Assembly: GCA_903864515.1 (NCBI GenBank)
Contig: CAIPFZ010000012.1
Span: 1-17,580 of the forward strand
Origin: an uncultured bacterium
GTDB taxonomy: Bacteria; Patescibacteriota; Minisyncoccia; Phycocordibacterales; CAIZLB01
Reading direction: 5' to 3'
DNA: 17,580 nucleotides
A model generated the notes under the pieces. That model saw only the letters and a program-made list of their open reading frames with translations, was not told the origin of the DNA and did not search any database. This document shows positions 6,081 to 13,537 of this stretch, one piece after another (position 1 is the first letter of the stretch; every line of letters begins with the position of its first letter). The translations under genes and the position numbers were made by a program.

Positions 6081-7459
6081 ACATTAAATTCATACGCGAA
6101 AATAAGGACCTTATAGACGCAGGTGCTAAGAAAAAGCATATTAACTTTGACGTTAACAAATTAATTGAAGTGGATGACGCAAGAAGATCCTTACTAACAT
6201 CTATAGAAAATAAAAAGTCTGAACAAAATAAGGTTGGAGAGAATATTACTAATCCAACAACTGTACAAGAAGAAAAAGATCGGCTTATTGTAGAAATGAG
6301 AGATTTAAAAGATCTTATCAAAATTGAAGAAGAGCGATTTAGTGAAATCATGAAAGAATGGCAACAGTTGATGGTTGCTGTACCTAATATTCCTGATATG
6401 TCTGTTCCTGATGGACTTGATGATGCTGATAATGTTGAAGTCAGAACATGGGGAGAAATTCCTAAGTTTGATTTCACACCAAAGGGGCATATTGATCTCA
6501 TGCTTCAAAATGACATGGCAGATTTTGAAAGAGGAACAAAGGTTGCAGGATTCCGTGGATATTTTCTTAAAAACGCTGGAGCCCGTCTTGAATTTGCTGT
6601 TTGGCAAGCTGCGATGGATTTCTTTACAAAGCGTGGATTTGATCCAATGATTGTGCCATCACTCGTAAGAAGAGAGACTTTGATGGGAACAGGTTATATT
6701 CCTCAAGGAGAAGATGATCTTTATAAGACACAAGATACAGATTATCTAGCAGGAACTGGTGAGGTTGCAACAATGTCATACTATTCTGATGAAATAATTG
6801 ATTTGAAGGATTTACCAAAAAAGATGCTTGCATTTTCTCCATGCTTTAGAAGAGAGGCAGGAAGTCACGGTAAACAAACAAAGGGAATTTATAGAGTTCA
6901 TGAGTTTTTTAAATTAGAACAAGTCATCTTATGTGAAGCATCACATGAAATGTCAGTGAAATTCCATGAGGAATTAACTAAGAATGCTGAAGAATTTCTG
7001 CAGGCATTGGGATTACCTCATCATGTTGTAATCAACTGTGGAGGTGATATCGGACTTGGGCAAGTTAAGAAATATGATATTGAGGCTTGGATGCCTAGTG
7101 AGAACAAATATGGGGAGACACATTCATCGTCATACTTCCATGATTTCCAAACAAGAAGATTAAATATTAGATATCGTGATACAGAAGGAAAGTTGCGTTT
7201 TGCTCACTCATTAAATAATACTGCTATTGCAACTCCTCGTGTTCTTATTTCCATTGTTGAAAATAATCAACAGGCCGATGGTTCAATTGTTGTTCCTGAA
7301 ATTTTGAGACCTTATATGAGTGGTGTTTCTGTAATAAGGCCAGAAAGTCAGAAGGGTGCAGTTGATTCTGCTGGTGTGGACGATTCAATTTCATCAGATG
7401 CAATTGTTTCCAGTACAGAAACCCTGTCGGATTTAAATGAAGATGCAAAGGAATTATAG
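6074..7459 (+). CDS. serS: Seryl-tRNA synthetase
   Basis: Charges tRNA-Ser with serine in two ATP-dependent steps in the cytoplasm. The start MLDIKFIRENKD is the canonical SerRS N-terminus. Residues 30-105 form the antiparallel coiled-coil arm that grips the tRNA variable arm. The class II core shows TGE (228-230), motif 2 at about 257-283 (CFRREAGSHGK...IYRVHEF-KLEQ) and motif 3 at about 379-415 (SLNNTAIATPR...ENNQQADGSI...LRPYM). The usual LNGSGLAVGR-like stretch reads NNTAIATPR here. After LRPYM there is an unusual ~45-residue tail rich in Ser, Asp and Ala, whose coding region overlaps the start of the next gene by 23 nt. The enzyme is otherwise of normal length. A divergent promoter region shared with dprA lies upstream. 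Confidence 0.96.
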   Translation: MLDIKFIRENKDLIDAGAKKKHINFDVNKLIEVDDARRSLLTSIENKKSEQNKVGENITNPTTVQEEKDRLIVEMRDLKDLIKIEEERFSEIMKEWQQLMVAVPNIPDMSVPDGLDDADNVEVRTWGEIPKFDFTPKGHIDLMLQNDMADFERGTKVAGFRGYFLKNAGARLEFAVWQAAMDFFTKRGFDPMIVPSLVRRETLMGTGYIPQGEDDLYKTQDTDYLAGTGEVATMSYYSDEIIDLKDLPKKMLAFSPCFRREAGSHGKQTKGIYRVHEFFKLEQVILCEASHEMSVKFHEELTKNAEEFLQALGLPHHVVINCGGDIGLGQVKKYDIEAWMPSENKYGETHSSSYFHDFQTRRLNIRYRDTEGKLRFAHSLNNTAIATPRVLISIVENNQQADGSIVVPEILRPYMSGVSVIRPESQKGAVDSAGVDDSISSDAIVSSTETLSDLNEDAKEL

Positions 7460-8468
7460 ACATACAAAAGATGTTTTAAGGCATTCCGCTGTTTACAAGA
7501 AGCGGAAGAAGGCAAAATTCGTTAAATTAATTATTTTAGCGATTCTTCTTCTATGTGCCTTTATTGGCCTTATTCTCCTTGTTAGAATTTCTACTTTTAC
7601 AATATCGGAGATTCAGATAAAGGGTTTGCAATCTGCAAACACACAAGATGTTATAAATGAGGTTGAGATGGAGGTTGCTGGAAATTACGCGCTTGTGTTT
7701 CCGAGAAAAAACATTTTTTTCTATCCTAAGGATAAGATAAGGGAGGAATTACTAAATAAATTTAAGACTTTTGCGGATGCGGAAATAAAGATTGTTGATA
7801 CTAATAAATTAGAAGTTGCCATTGTGGAGAAAAATGCAAATGCTGTATCATGTCAATCTGAAGATTCAATTATTGAAGGTACTTTTTCTAATTGTTTCTT
7901 CATTGATGCTTCTGCTCACGCTTTTCAAGCTGTTGTGGGGGAGCCGGATCAAAGTCTAACTAGATATGTTGATATTGGTGTTAATACAGCTTCAAGCACA
8001 CTTTCCGCAGATATGATTGTTGAAATAAATAAGGTTAAAGCTAATTTGTCAGATAAAAATTTAGTTACAGGGTTTATTAAAGTTATTGATTCTAAGACGG
8101 TAGAATTTCACATATTGAACAATGGTAAAATCATAATTTCCTTGCCAGTTGGGGAGGATTTTTTGAGTATTTTAGGTGCAGCACTGGGTACTAAAATGTT
8201 GGCTGGTAATGTTATATTTGATTATGTTGATGCCAGATTTGGTAATAAAGTATTTTTTAAATTACACGATGGTAACACAGTAAATAGTTTGAATACCGCC
8301 TCTACTACCGCTAGTGCTAGTTCAACCACAAAAGCAAAATCGCTTACAGTTACAAAAGCAACATCTACAAAAAGTACTAGCACAATTAGGTCTATAAAGA
8401 CTAAGGCTTCCACTTCAACAACAGCATCAAAAGCAACAACAAGTAGAGTGCAAAATAAAAAGAGATAG
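7437..8468 (+). CDS. FtsQ/DivIB-like cell-division membrane protein
   Basis: A 343-aa bitopic protein. It has a basic cytoplasmic N-terminus (residues 1-30, KKRKKAKFVK), one membrane segment (about 30-49, LIILAILLLCAFIGLILLV) and then a POTRA-like domain beginning ISTFTISEIQIKGLQSANTQDVINEV (about 51-76). FtsQ/DivIB proteins bridge the cytosolic and wall-synthesis parts of the divisome. The architecture and the I-x-I-x-G-x4-t-x2-v/i motif fit, but sequence identity to model FtsQ is low, so this is a fold-level call. The last ~60 residues are a repetitive Ser/Thr/Ala/Lys tail (TSTKSTST-, KASTSTTASKATTS-like), likely disordered. The start overlaps serS by 23 nt in another frame, implying co-transcription. 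A start at ATG 7443 is also possible. Confidence 0.75.
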   Translation: MKMQRNYRHTKDVLRHSAVYKKRKKAKFVKLIILAILLLCAFIGLILLVRISTFTISEIQIKGLQSANTQDVINEVEMEVAGNYALVFPRKNIFFYPKDKIREELLNKFKTFADAEIKIVDTNKLEVAIVEKNANAVSCQSEDSIIEGTFSNCFFIDASAHAFQAVVGEPDQSLTRYVDIGVNTASSTLSADMIVEINKVKANLSDKNLVTGFIKVIDSKTVEFHILNNGKIIISLPVGEDFLSILGAALGTKMLAGNVIFDYVDARFGNKVFFKLHDGNTVNSLNTASTTASASSTTKAKSLTVTKATSTKSTSTIRSIKTKASTSTTASKATTSRVQNKKR

Positions 8469-8566
8469 AAACATTATTTCTTTTTTTTAAACATTGGTGC
8501 TGGCGTTGTAAAAATACTAGTTATCCCCAAGAGTTATTTATGGTGGTTTTGAGGGAAATAAAAATA

Positions 8567-8587
8567 TGCTACAATTGATAATATAAA
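8567..8587 (+). promoter_or_regulatory. Promoter region of the carboxypeptidase gene
   Basis: TG-C-TACAAT (hexamer 8570-8575) is a textbook extended -10. A second A/T hexamer, TATAAA (8582-8587), lies six bases before the ATG at 8594. Either would give a leader of about 12 nt or none. No clear -35 is present, and there is no Shine-Dalgarno sequence. The 125-bp gap 8469-8593 otherwise holds only a T-rich run. Confidence 0.5.
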
Positions 8588-8593
8588 TTACTT

Positions 8594-10054
8594 ATGAATG
8601 ATGAATTAAACCCATACAATTCTGAAGATACCCAAGACTCCAAAAAAAGTCTTTATCAAGGGAATTATGATAATGATTATAGGAATAGTATTAATCATAC
8701 GGCAGATTCTTCTGGTGATTTATCTAATCGAATATTATTGTCTGAAACTCCAAAATATATGAATCTTGGAGCACCAAGAGAGAGAGACGAGGATGATGTG
8801 GCCCATCATGAGAAAAGTATGAGAACTCTTTCTGGTGAAGATGAAAAGATTAATTCAGCCTTTTCCAGCTTAGGGTTTACACCAAGAAAGAAAGCAACTC
8901 TACTGGTAGCGCCAAAGCAGAAAAGTTCAATTACTATATTTCTAGCAAGATATCTTAATTTATATTTTCATGGGCCTCATTTCAGAATGAGTAAGACAAG
9001 CGGTTTAGAAACTCACACTATCTCTTCAAAAATTAAATGGGGAGTTCTTATTGTCTTTCTAGCGATATCCGTTTCCTCCTTTTTGACTCAATCAGTTTTG
9101 TATATTAAAGATTATGTAACTGGGGGCGATAAAGTTGCTGTATTGAATACTGTTCAATCAACAACTAGTCCAAATACATCGCAGACACCTTTCTCTGGTG
9201 AACAAAAGGGTTCTGATGATGGAAATCTTGTAAACAGTAGTTCTTCTGTTGGTCAAAAAATTGGAAAGGCACCTCAGTATAGATTAAATGATGCTAATCG
9301 TTTTCCAGCACTCTCGGCAAAATCGTTCTTAGTTGCAGACTTAGTAACTGGAGAATATATTAAGGAAAGTCAGGATGTTGGAAATTATCCACTAGCATCT
9401 GTCTCAAAATTAATGACAGCTCTTGTAACTCATGAAAAAATGGATCAAAAAAGTATGGCAACAGTTTCAAGAAGTTCATACAATACATATGGTACACAAG
9501 GTGAGTTGCTGTTAGGGGAGTCAATAAGAGTGAGTGATTTAATGTATCCTTTGCTTATGGAATCAAGTAATGATGGCGCTGAAGTCCTAGCTGATGCATA
9601 TGGGCGTGATAAATTCATGGTAGAGATGAATAAAAAGGCTATGTCACTTGGGATGAATGATACATATTACAATGATCCAAGTGGTCTTGATCCAAAAAAT
9701 GTTTCAACAGTTGAGGACCAATTTAAGCTAGCAAAATATATTTATGAAAGTGCGCCTGTAATTTTTGATTTAACAAGAGTGAGACAATTTGAGATTCTAA
9801 ATCACAGATGGTACAACAAAAATAAGACATTAAATATGCCCGCGTTCATTGGAGGAAAGAATGGATTTATAGATGAATCAAGACAAACTACCGTATCTCT
9901 TTTTGATATTCAAATGGCAAAGGGTGGGAAAAGAAAGATTGCAATTGTGTTGTTAAGGACAAACGATAGGGAAGGCGATGTTGTTAAAGTGCTTAATTTC
10001 CTAAAGAAAAATGCATATTACGAATTAAGTTCAACAAGTACTGAGCCTGAATAG
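8594..10054 (+). CDS. Membrane-anchored D-alanyl-D-alanine carboxypeptidase (S11 family)
   Basis: Penicillin-binding-protein type enzyme predicted to trim D-Ala from peptidoglycan stem peptides outside the membrane. The 486-aa protein carries the three serine-enzyme motifs: S269-V-S-K272 in PLASVSKLMTAL, S324-S-N326 in MESSNDGAEVLA, and K422-N-G424 in GGKNGF, where most family members have KTG. The N-terminus is unusual: about 145 residues of charged, low-complexity cytoplasmic sequence precede one membrane segment (about 148-168, KWGVLIVFLAISVSSFLTQSV). The catalytic domain (about 230-475) follows a Ser/Thr-rich linker. The C-terminal amphipathic anchor of classic DacA is missing, and the N-terminal helix presumably replaces it. 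It follows the ftsQ-like gene in the same direction with its own promoter. Confidence 0.9.
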   Translation: MNDELNPYNSEDTQDSKKSLYQGNYDNDYRNSINHTADSSGDLSNRILLSETPKYMNLGAPRERDEDDVAHHEKSMRTLSGEDEKINSAFSSLGFTPRKKATLLVAPKQKSSITIFLARYLNLYFHGPHFRMSKTSGLETHTISSKIKWGVLIVFLAISVSSFLTQSVLYIKDYVTGGDKVAVLNTVQSTTSPNTSQTPFSGEQKGSDDGNLVNSSSSVGQKIGKAPQYRLNDANRFPALSAKSFLVADLVTGEYIKESQDVGNYPLASVSKLMTALVTHEKMDQKSMATVSRSSYNTYGTQGELLLGESIRVSDLMYPLLMESSNDGAEVLADAYGRDKFMVEMNKKAMSLGMNDTYYNDPSGLDPKNVSTVEDQFKLAKYIYESAPVIFDLTRVRQFEILNHRWYNKNKTLNMPAFIGGKNGFIDESRQTTVSLFDIQMAKGGKRKIAIVLLRTNDREGDVVKVLNFLKKNAYYELSSTSTEPE

Positions 10055-10078
10055 TAATATATCATATATGATATATTA
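10055..10078. repeat. Perfect 24-bp palindrome, operator or terminator candidate
   Basis: The half site TAATATATCATA (10055-10066) is followed directly by its exact reverse complement (10067-10078). It starts one base after the carboxypeptidase stop codon and ends 3 bp before the -35 box of the next promoter. With no loop and only A/T plus one C/G per arm it is a poor terminator. Its place just upstream of a -35 suits a dimeric regulator site. Confidence 0.6.
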
Positions 10079-10081
10079 AGC

Positions 10082-10110
10082 TTGACATTCAGCATAGTAT
10101 AAACTAAAAT
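10082..10110 (+). promoter_or_regulatory. Promoter of the structured leader and 75-aa gene
   Basis: Perfect TTGACA (10082-10087), a 17-nt spacer and TAAAAT (10105-10110). Predicted start near 10117, giving a leader of about 185 nt before the ATG at 10303. That is far longer than at other genes in this window. Confidence 0.75.
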
Positions 10111-10116
10111 ATAAGT

Positions 10117-10302
10117 GTCAGAGTAAAGGTCTTTGACAATCTACTGATGAATCGCCCCTCCTGGGAAGATTATATTCTAGATTGTTTGAGGCCTTTATCT
10201 ATTTCTATAATGTAATTTTTAGAGGGGGGATGAGTTAGCAATGAGCTGACAATATACGTCTAGTCAACGTGTATAGCAGATCCCCCTTAATTACAAACCA
10301 AT
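10117..10302 (+). promoter_or_regulatory. Structured 5' leader, riboswitch-like or cis-regulatory RNA
   Basis: Two domains are visible. Domain 1: a roughly 19-bp imperfect helix pairs TAAAGGTCTTTGACAATCT (10124-10142) with 10179-10197, with one U-U mismatch and several G-U pairs, around a 36-nt loop containing CCCCTCC (10154-10160). Domain 2: AGGGGGGAT (10223-10231) pairs with ATCCCCCT (10280-10287) and encloses two hairpins, GTTAGC/GCTGAC (10234-10250) and TATAC/GTATA (10253-10275), which is a three-way junction. The G-run could alternatively pair with the CCCCTCC loop of domain 1, which would free the C-run just upstream of the start codon. No known riboswitch class is recognised. Confidence 0.55.
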
Positions 10303-10530
10303 ATGTTTAAAGCAATAGGTTTGGTTGTCCTGCTCATTGCAGTCCGCATTCTGATGCCTGGTCTTTTTATGGCATTTGATGAGGCTGGAACTAAGTTCTT
10401 TCGTGCTGTTGGTCGCACAGCTGATATGGTAGATCCTGCAAATCTAAAATTGTCAGGATTATCAAATTCCGCTCCCGCTGGCATTAATTACATGCCAAAA
10501 CCAACATTCACACAAAATAGCTTCCGATAA
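10303..10530 (+). CDS. Small membrane protein, unknown function
   Basis: A 75-residue protein starting MFKAIGLVVLLIAVRILMPG. One hydrophobic segment (about residues 4-24) is followed by a 50-residue soluble part rich in Ala, Gly, Pro and Asn (DEAGTKFFRAVGRTADMVDPANL...). The N-terminal segment could be an anchor or an uncleaved signal; no lipobox cysteine is seen. A strong promoter, a structured leader and an intrinsic terminator define it as its own transcription unit. That supports expression, though it could also be an RNA gene with an incidental ORF. No family recognised. Confidence 0.6.
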   Translation: MFKAIGLVVLLIAVRILMPGLFMAFDEAGTKFFRAVGRTADMVDPANLKLSGLSNSAPAGINYMPKPTFTQNSFR

Positions 10531-10589
10531 TACGGAGGCGATAAATACACGAGGCTGCTGCCTCAATACTTAATACATTGTGTATTAAG
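10521..10589 (+). other. Run of three hairpins in the 3' UTR
   Basis: CTTCCG/CGGAGG (10521-10538) spans the stop codon. GAGGC-TGCT-GCCTC follows (10551-10564), and then a perfect 9-bp hairpin CTTAATACA/TGTATTAAG with a TTG loop (10569-10589). With the terminator next to it, this gives four hairpins in about 100 nt. Confidence 0.6.
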
Positions 10590-10591
10590 AG

Positions 10592-10618
10592 ACCGCTCCA
10601 ATATGGGGCGGTTTTTTT
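10592..10618 (+). terminator. Intrinsic terminator of the 75-aa gene
   Basis: ACCGCTCC (10592-10599) pairs with GGGGCGGT (10605-10612), with one G-U pair and an AATAT loop. A run of seven T residues follows (10612-10618). Confidence 0.9.
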
Positions 10619-10636
10619 AATTGATAATCTTTGATG

Positions 10637-10666
10637 TTGACAATGTACATGGTTGGCTAGTAAGCT
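10637..10666 (+). promoter_or_regulatory. Possible promoter of the 152-aa gene
   Basis: Perfect TTGACA (10637-10642) with TAAGCT (10661-10666) at 18 nt; the -10 is weak. It would give a leader of about 60 nt containing GGACC/GGTC complementarity (about 10674-10692). Confidence 0.4.
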
Positions 10667-10734
10667 TATGTTCGGACCTTGTAATTTGGTCGCATTGTGA
10701 AAATCTGAAATACTAACCACTAGAGACTGAAAAT

Positions 10735-11193
10735 ATGAAAGTAGCGACTGTTATCTATAACGCTAGAAAGCCATGGGCGTCAGTAAGAAACGGATGGGAG
10801 ATACTGGCGGCTTCCGAATTGGAACAAAACAATGCTAGGATTGTTCAAAATAATCAGCATCCAAATATTATCATTATCGTCGGTGACTACGTTGTCACAA
10901 TGAGAAACTTTGATGCTTGGTTTATTGAGTCGCCGTTGTGCGACTATAAATATTCCGAGTCGGACCGTGATACGGACGAACAGGACGAAGATATTGATGT
11001 TTTTGGCGGCGGAAATAATTTTGACGCTCCTGATGATCTTGATGGACTTTGTCTTTTTTATCTTCTGGAAGATCCAGACGGTTTGACTGATGATGAGATG
11101 CTTGAGCTAGCAGGTTCCTCAGACAGATCTATCCGTCACGAAGATGCCTTGTTGGCTATTCGTCGTAAACAGAGCTGTTTAACCACAGCTTGA
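10735..11193 (+). CDS. Hypothetical acidic protein
   Basis: A 152-aa soluble protein of no family I recognise. The first ~75 residues look globular (MKVATVIYNARKPWASVRNG, then IIIIVGDYVVTMRNFDAWFIE). A strongly acidic linker with many Asp/Glu (about 76-105) follows, then a helical, still acidic C-terminal part (LTDDEMLELAGSSDRSIRHEDALLAIRRKQ). It has no membrane segment and no signal peptide. It lies between two intrinsic terminators, so it is probably monocistronic. It ends in TGA; if TGA were read through, nine more codons would follow before a TAA. Codon use is less AT-biased than in tgt or uvrB, which could mean recent acquisition. Confidence 0.7.
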   Translation: MKVATVIYNARKPWASVRNGWEILAASELEQNNARIVQNNQHPNIIIIVGDYVVTMRNFDAWFIESPLCDYKYSESDRDTDEQDEDIDVFGGGNNFDAPDDLDGLCLFYLLEDPDGLTDDEMLELAGSSDRSIRHEDALLAIRRKQSCLTTA

Positions 11194-11256
11194 AGAATTG
11201 CTTACTATCTATTCAAATAAATAAACCACAATCACCCCACCATATGCAAAACGGAA

Positions 11257-11294
11257 CCCCCGCTAATGCAAATTGGCGGGGTGTTTCTATTTTT
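11257..11294 (+). terminator. Intrinsic terminator after the 152-aa gene
   Basis: CCCCGCTAAT (11258-11267) pairs with ATTGGCGGGG (11272-11281): 10 bp with one G-U pair, closed by a GCAA tetraloop. The T-rich tail TGTTTCTATTTTT follows. Confidence 0.88.
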
Positions 11295-11345
11295 GCGCTT
11301 GTAAAATAGCCAAATCACCTAAAATATTGTATGCTTTGCCATAAT

Positions 11346-12143
11346 ATGTCTATTATATTGATAAGTATTTGCGCCTTTATCTTCACAATCCTCGGGGGTC
11401 TTTTTGCTCTGAAGTTTAAGGATAAGTTACATTTAATTATTGGTCTTTCAGCTGGCGCGATATTAGGCGTTGCCTTTTTCGATCTAATTCCAGAAGCTAT
11501 CGAGCTTGCTGGTAAATCATTTGAGTTGAATCAAATTGTATCATTAGTAGCGGTAGGTTATGTACTATATATGTTGGTGGATAGATTTTTTATATCACAC
11601 AGTCATCTGGTTGGTGAGTATTGCGAGTTTGAGGATGAGCATGGACATGAACATAACCATGAACATAATCACTCACACACAAAGATTGCTGAAAGTTCTA
11701 ATTATAATAAAAAAGGGACATTGGGTGCACTCAGCTTGTCTGTGCATAGTTTTTTAGATGGTATGTCAATTGGTATAGCTTTCCAAGTTTCTAATGCCGT
11801 TGGGATTATAGTTACAACAGCAGTATTGATTCATAAGTTTTCCGATGGACTAGCTACCGTGAATATAATTCTGAAAAACAATGGAGAAAAAGAACAAGCG
11901 TTGAAGTGGCTTGTGATTAATGCTCTCGCGCCAGTTTTGGGAGTTATTTCAACTTTATTCTTTACGATTCCTGAATCAGCACTTGGTTTAATATTGGCTA
12001 TGTTTGCTGGTTTCTTCATTTATATCGCATCAAGCAATATGATTCCAGAAAGTCATCATGAGCACTCAAAGAAATGGACAACATTAATGACTGTACTTGG
12101 TATGGGGGTAATGTACATTGCGATAACGTTGGCAGGAATATAA
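11346..12143 (+). CDS. ZIP-family divalent metal transporter
   Basis: Predicted inner-membrane importer of Zn2+ or a similar metal. The 265-aa protein (start MSIILISICAFIF) has about eight hydrophobic segments. The metal path motifs are H134-S-F-L-D138-G in one helix and H163-K-F-S-D167-G in the next, which correspond to the HNxxEG and HExxHE-type sites of ZIP TM4 and TM5. The cytosolic loop before them is His-rich (H99-H111, alternating H with E/N/S), typical of ZIP metal-sensing loops. A further HHEH lies near 237-240. An upstream in-frame ATG at 11331 would add MLCHN; the start at 11346 fits the signal-like first helix better. Substrate cannot be told from sequence. No metal regulator or operator is seen nearby. 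Confidence 0.92.
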   Translation: MSIILISICAFIFTILGGLFALKFKDKLHLIIGLSAGAILGVAFFDLIPEAIELAGKSFELNQIVSLVAVGYVLYMLVDRFFISHSHLVGEYCEFEDEHGHEHNHEHNHSHTKIAESSNYNKKGTLGALSLSVHSFLDGMSIGIAFQVSNAVGIIVTTAVLIHKFSDGLATVNIILKNNGEKEQALKWLVINALAPVLGVISTLFFTIPESALGLILAMFAGFFIYIASSNMIPESHHEHSKKWTTLMTVLGMGVMYIAITLAGI

Positions 12144-12180
12144 TTTGAGAAATTTTAATAAATAAATTGTAGAAATAATC

Positions 12181-13494
12181 ATGAATAAAAACTTCTCATT
12201 TAAAATTGAAAAGGAATTGGAGCAAGGGACCATGGCGCGCGCTGGGGTTATTTCCACACCTCATGGAGATATTAAAACTCCAGCCTTTGTGACGGTTGGA
12301 ACAAAAGCAACAGTTAAGGCAGTGCCTCCTGAGATATTGAAGGATCTTGGTGCTCAAGTTGCACTGGCAAATACATATCATTTATATTTACAGCCTGGAG
12401 AAGAGACAATTAAAAATCACGGAGGAATTCACAAATTTATGAATTGGTCAGGCCCTACAATGACAGACTCGGGAGGTTTTCAGGTTTTTTCATTGGGAAG
12501 TGCGTTTGGTAAAGGAATTTCAAAGTTGATTAAGGGAAGAAATGCAAATAAAAATTTTGGATCAGATTTTGAAGATGAAATTCCATTGCCACAGCAAACA
12601 GAGTCTACTTTGAATAAGGGGGCGGTAGAGAAAGTTCTATCAACTCGTGATGGGGAAGATCAGGTCATGCAATCTGCAAAAATTGACGCGCAGGGCGTGA
12701 TGTTTAGATCAATCATTGATGGAAGTGCACACTATTTTACTCCAGAGAAATCAATTCAAATTCAAAATGATATTGGTGCTGATATTATTTTTGCTTTCGA
12801 TGAATGTACATCTCCTCATGAATCCCTTCATTATCAAGCTGAAGCGTTAGATAGAACTCACAGATGGGCGAAGCAATGTTTGTCATATCATTTGAAGAGT
12901 GGTCATGCTCCGGACCAGGCGCTTTTTGCTGTGGTTCAAGGAGGAAGACATGAGGGTCTTAGACGTGAGAGTGCAAAGACACTTGCAGAGATGAATATTG
13001 ATGGAGAGCATTTTGATGGATATGGAATTGGTGGATCATTTGAAAAAGAAGATATGGGCGATGCTGTGAGATGGGTTAATAGTGAATTGCCAAAAGACAA
13101 GCCAAGACATTTACTTGGAATTGGTGAGCCGGAGGATTTGTTTGGAGCGGTTGAGAATGGCTGTGATTTATTTGACTGTGTGATGCCAACAAGAAATGCA
13201 AGAAATGGTGGTCTACTAACACGAAGTGGAAAAATAAATATTTTAAATGCGGAATATAGGGAAGATTTAAGACCAATTGAGGAAGGTTGTGGATGTTATA
13301 CTTGTAAAAATTATACAAGAAGCTATGTTGCTCATCTTTTTCGTGCAAAAGAAATGCTAGCAGGAACACTTGCGAGTGTTCACAATCTTCATTTTTTAAT
13401 TAAATTAGTTGATGGAATGAGGAATTCTATTTTAAAAGGGAATTTTAAAGAGTACAAAGAAAAATTTTTGAATGATTGGAATAAAAAGTCTTAG
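12181..13494 (+). CDS. tgt: tRNA-guanine transglycosylase
   Basis: Exchanges the wobble guanine of GUN-anticodon tRNAs for preQ1 or queuine. The 437-aa protein has the base-recognition aspartate D96 in MTDSGGFQVFSL, D207 in FAFDECTSP, the nucleophile D332 in LFDCVMPTRNARNG and the zinc site C370-x-C372-x2-C375...H401. Two features are odd. First, about 60 residues (about 107-167, charged, Lys/Asn/Glu-rich) are inserted between FSLG and the GVMFRS strand; the E. coli enzyme goes straight through here. Second, the substrate loop reads GIGGSFEKED rather than the E. coli GGLAVGE. No queuosine biosynthesis gene is in the window, so whether the base is made, salvaged or replaced is unknown. It follows the ZIP gene by 37 bp. 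Confidence 0.96.
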   Translation: MNKNFSFKIEKELEQGTMARAGVISTPHGDIKTPAFVTVGTKATVKAVPPEILKDLGAQVALANTYHLYLQPGEETIKNHGGIHKFMNWSGPTMTDSGGFQVFSLGSAFGKGISKLIKGRNANKNFGSDFEDEIPLPQQTESTLNKGAVEKVLSTRDGEDQVMQSAKIDAQGVMFRSIIDGSAHYFTPEKSIQIQNDIGADIIFAFDECTSPHESLHYQAEALDRTHRWAKQCLSYHLKSGHAPDQALFAVVQGGRHEGLRRESAKTLAEMNIDGEHFDGYGIGGSFEKEDMGDAVRWVNSELPKDKPRHLLGIGEPEDLFGAVENGCDLFDCVMPTRNARNGGLLTRSGKINILNAEYREDLRPIEEGCGCYTCKNYTRSYVAHLFRAKEMLAGTLASVHNLHFLIKLVDGMRNSILKGNFKEYKEKFLNDWNKKS

Positions 13495-13537
13495 ACGACA
13501 AAGGGAATAAAAATCAAGAATTTCATAAAAAACAAAT

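Noticed and set aside
11191..11220. TGA recoding (Gly or Trp) extending the 152-aa protein
   Set aside because: No other gene here contains internal TGA, and a terminator follows closely; the ordinary stop reading is sufficient.
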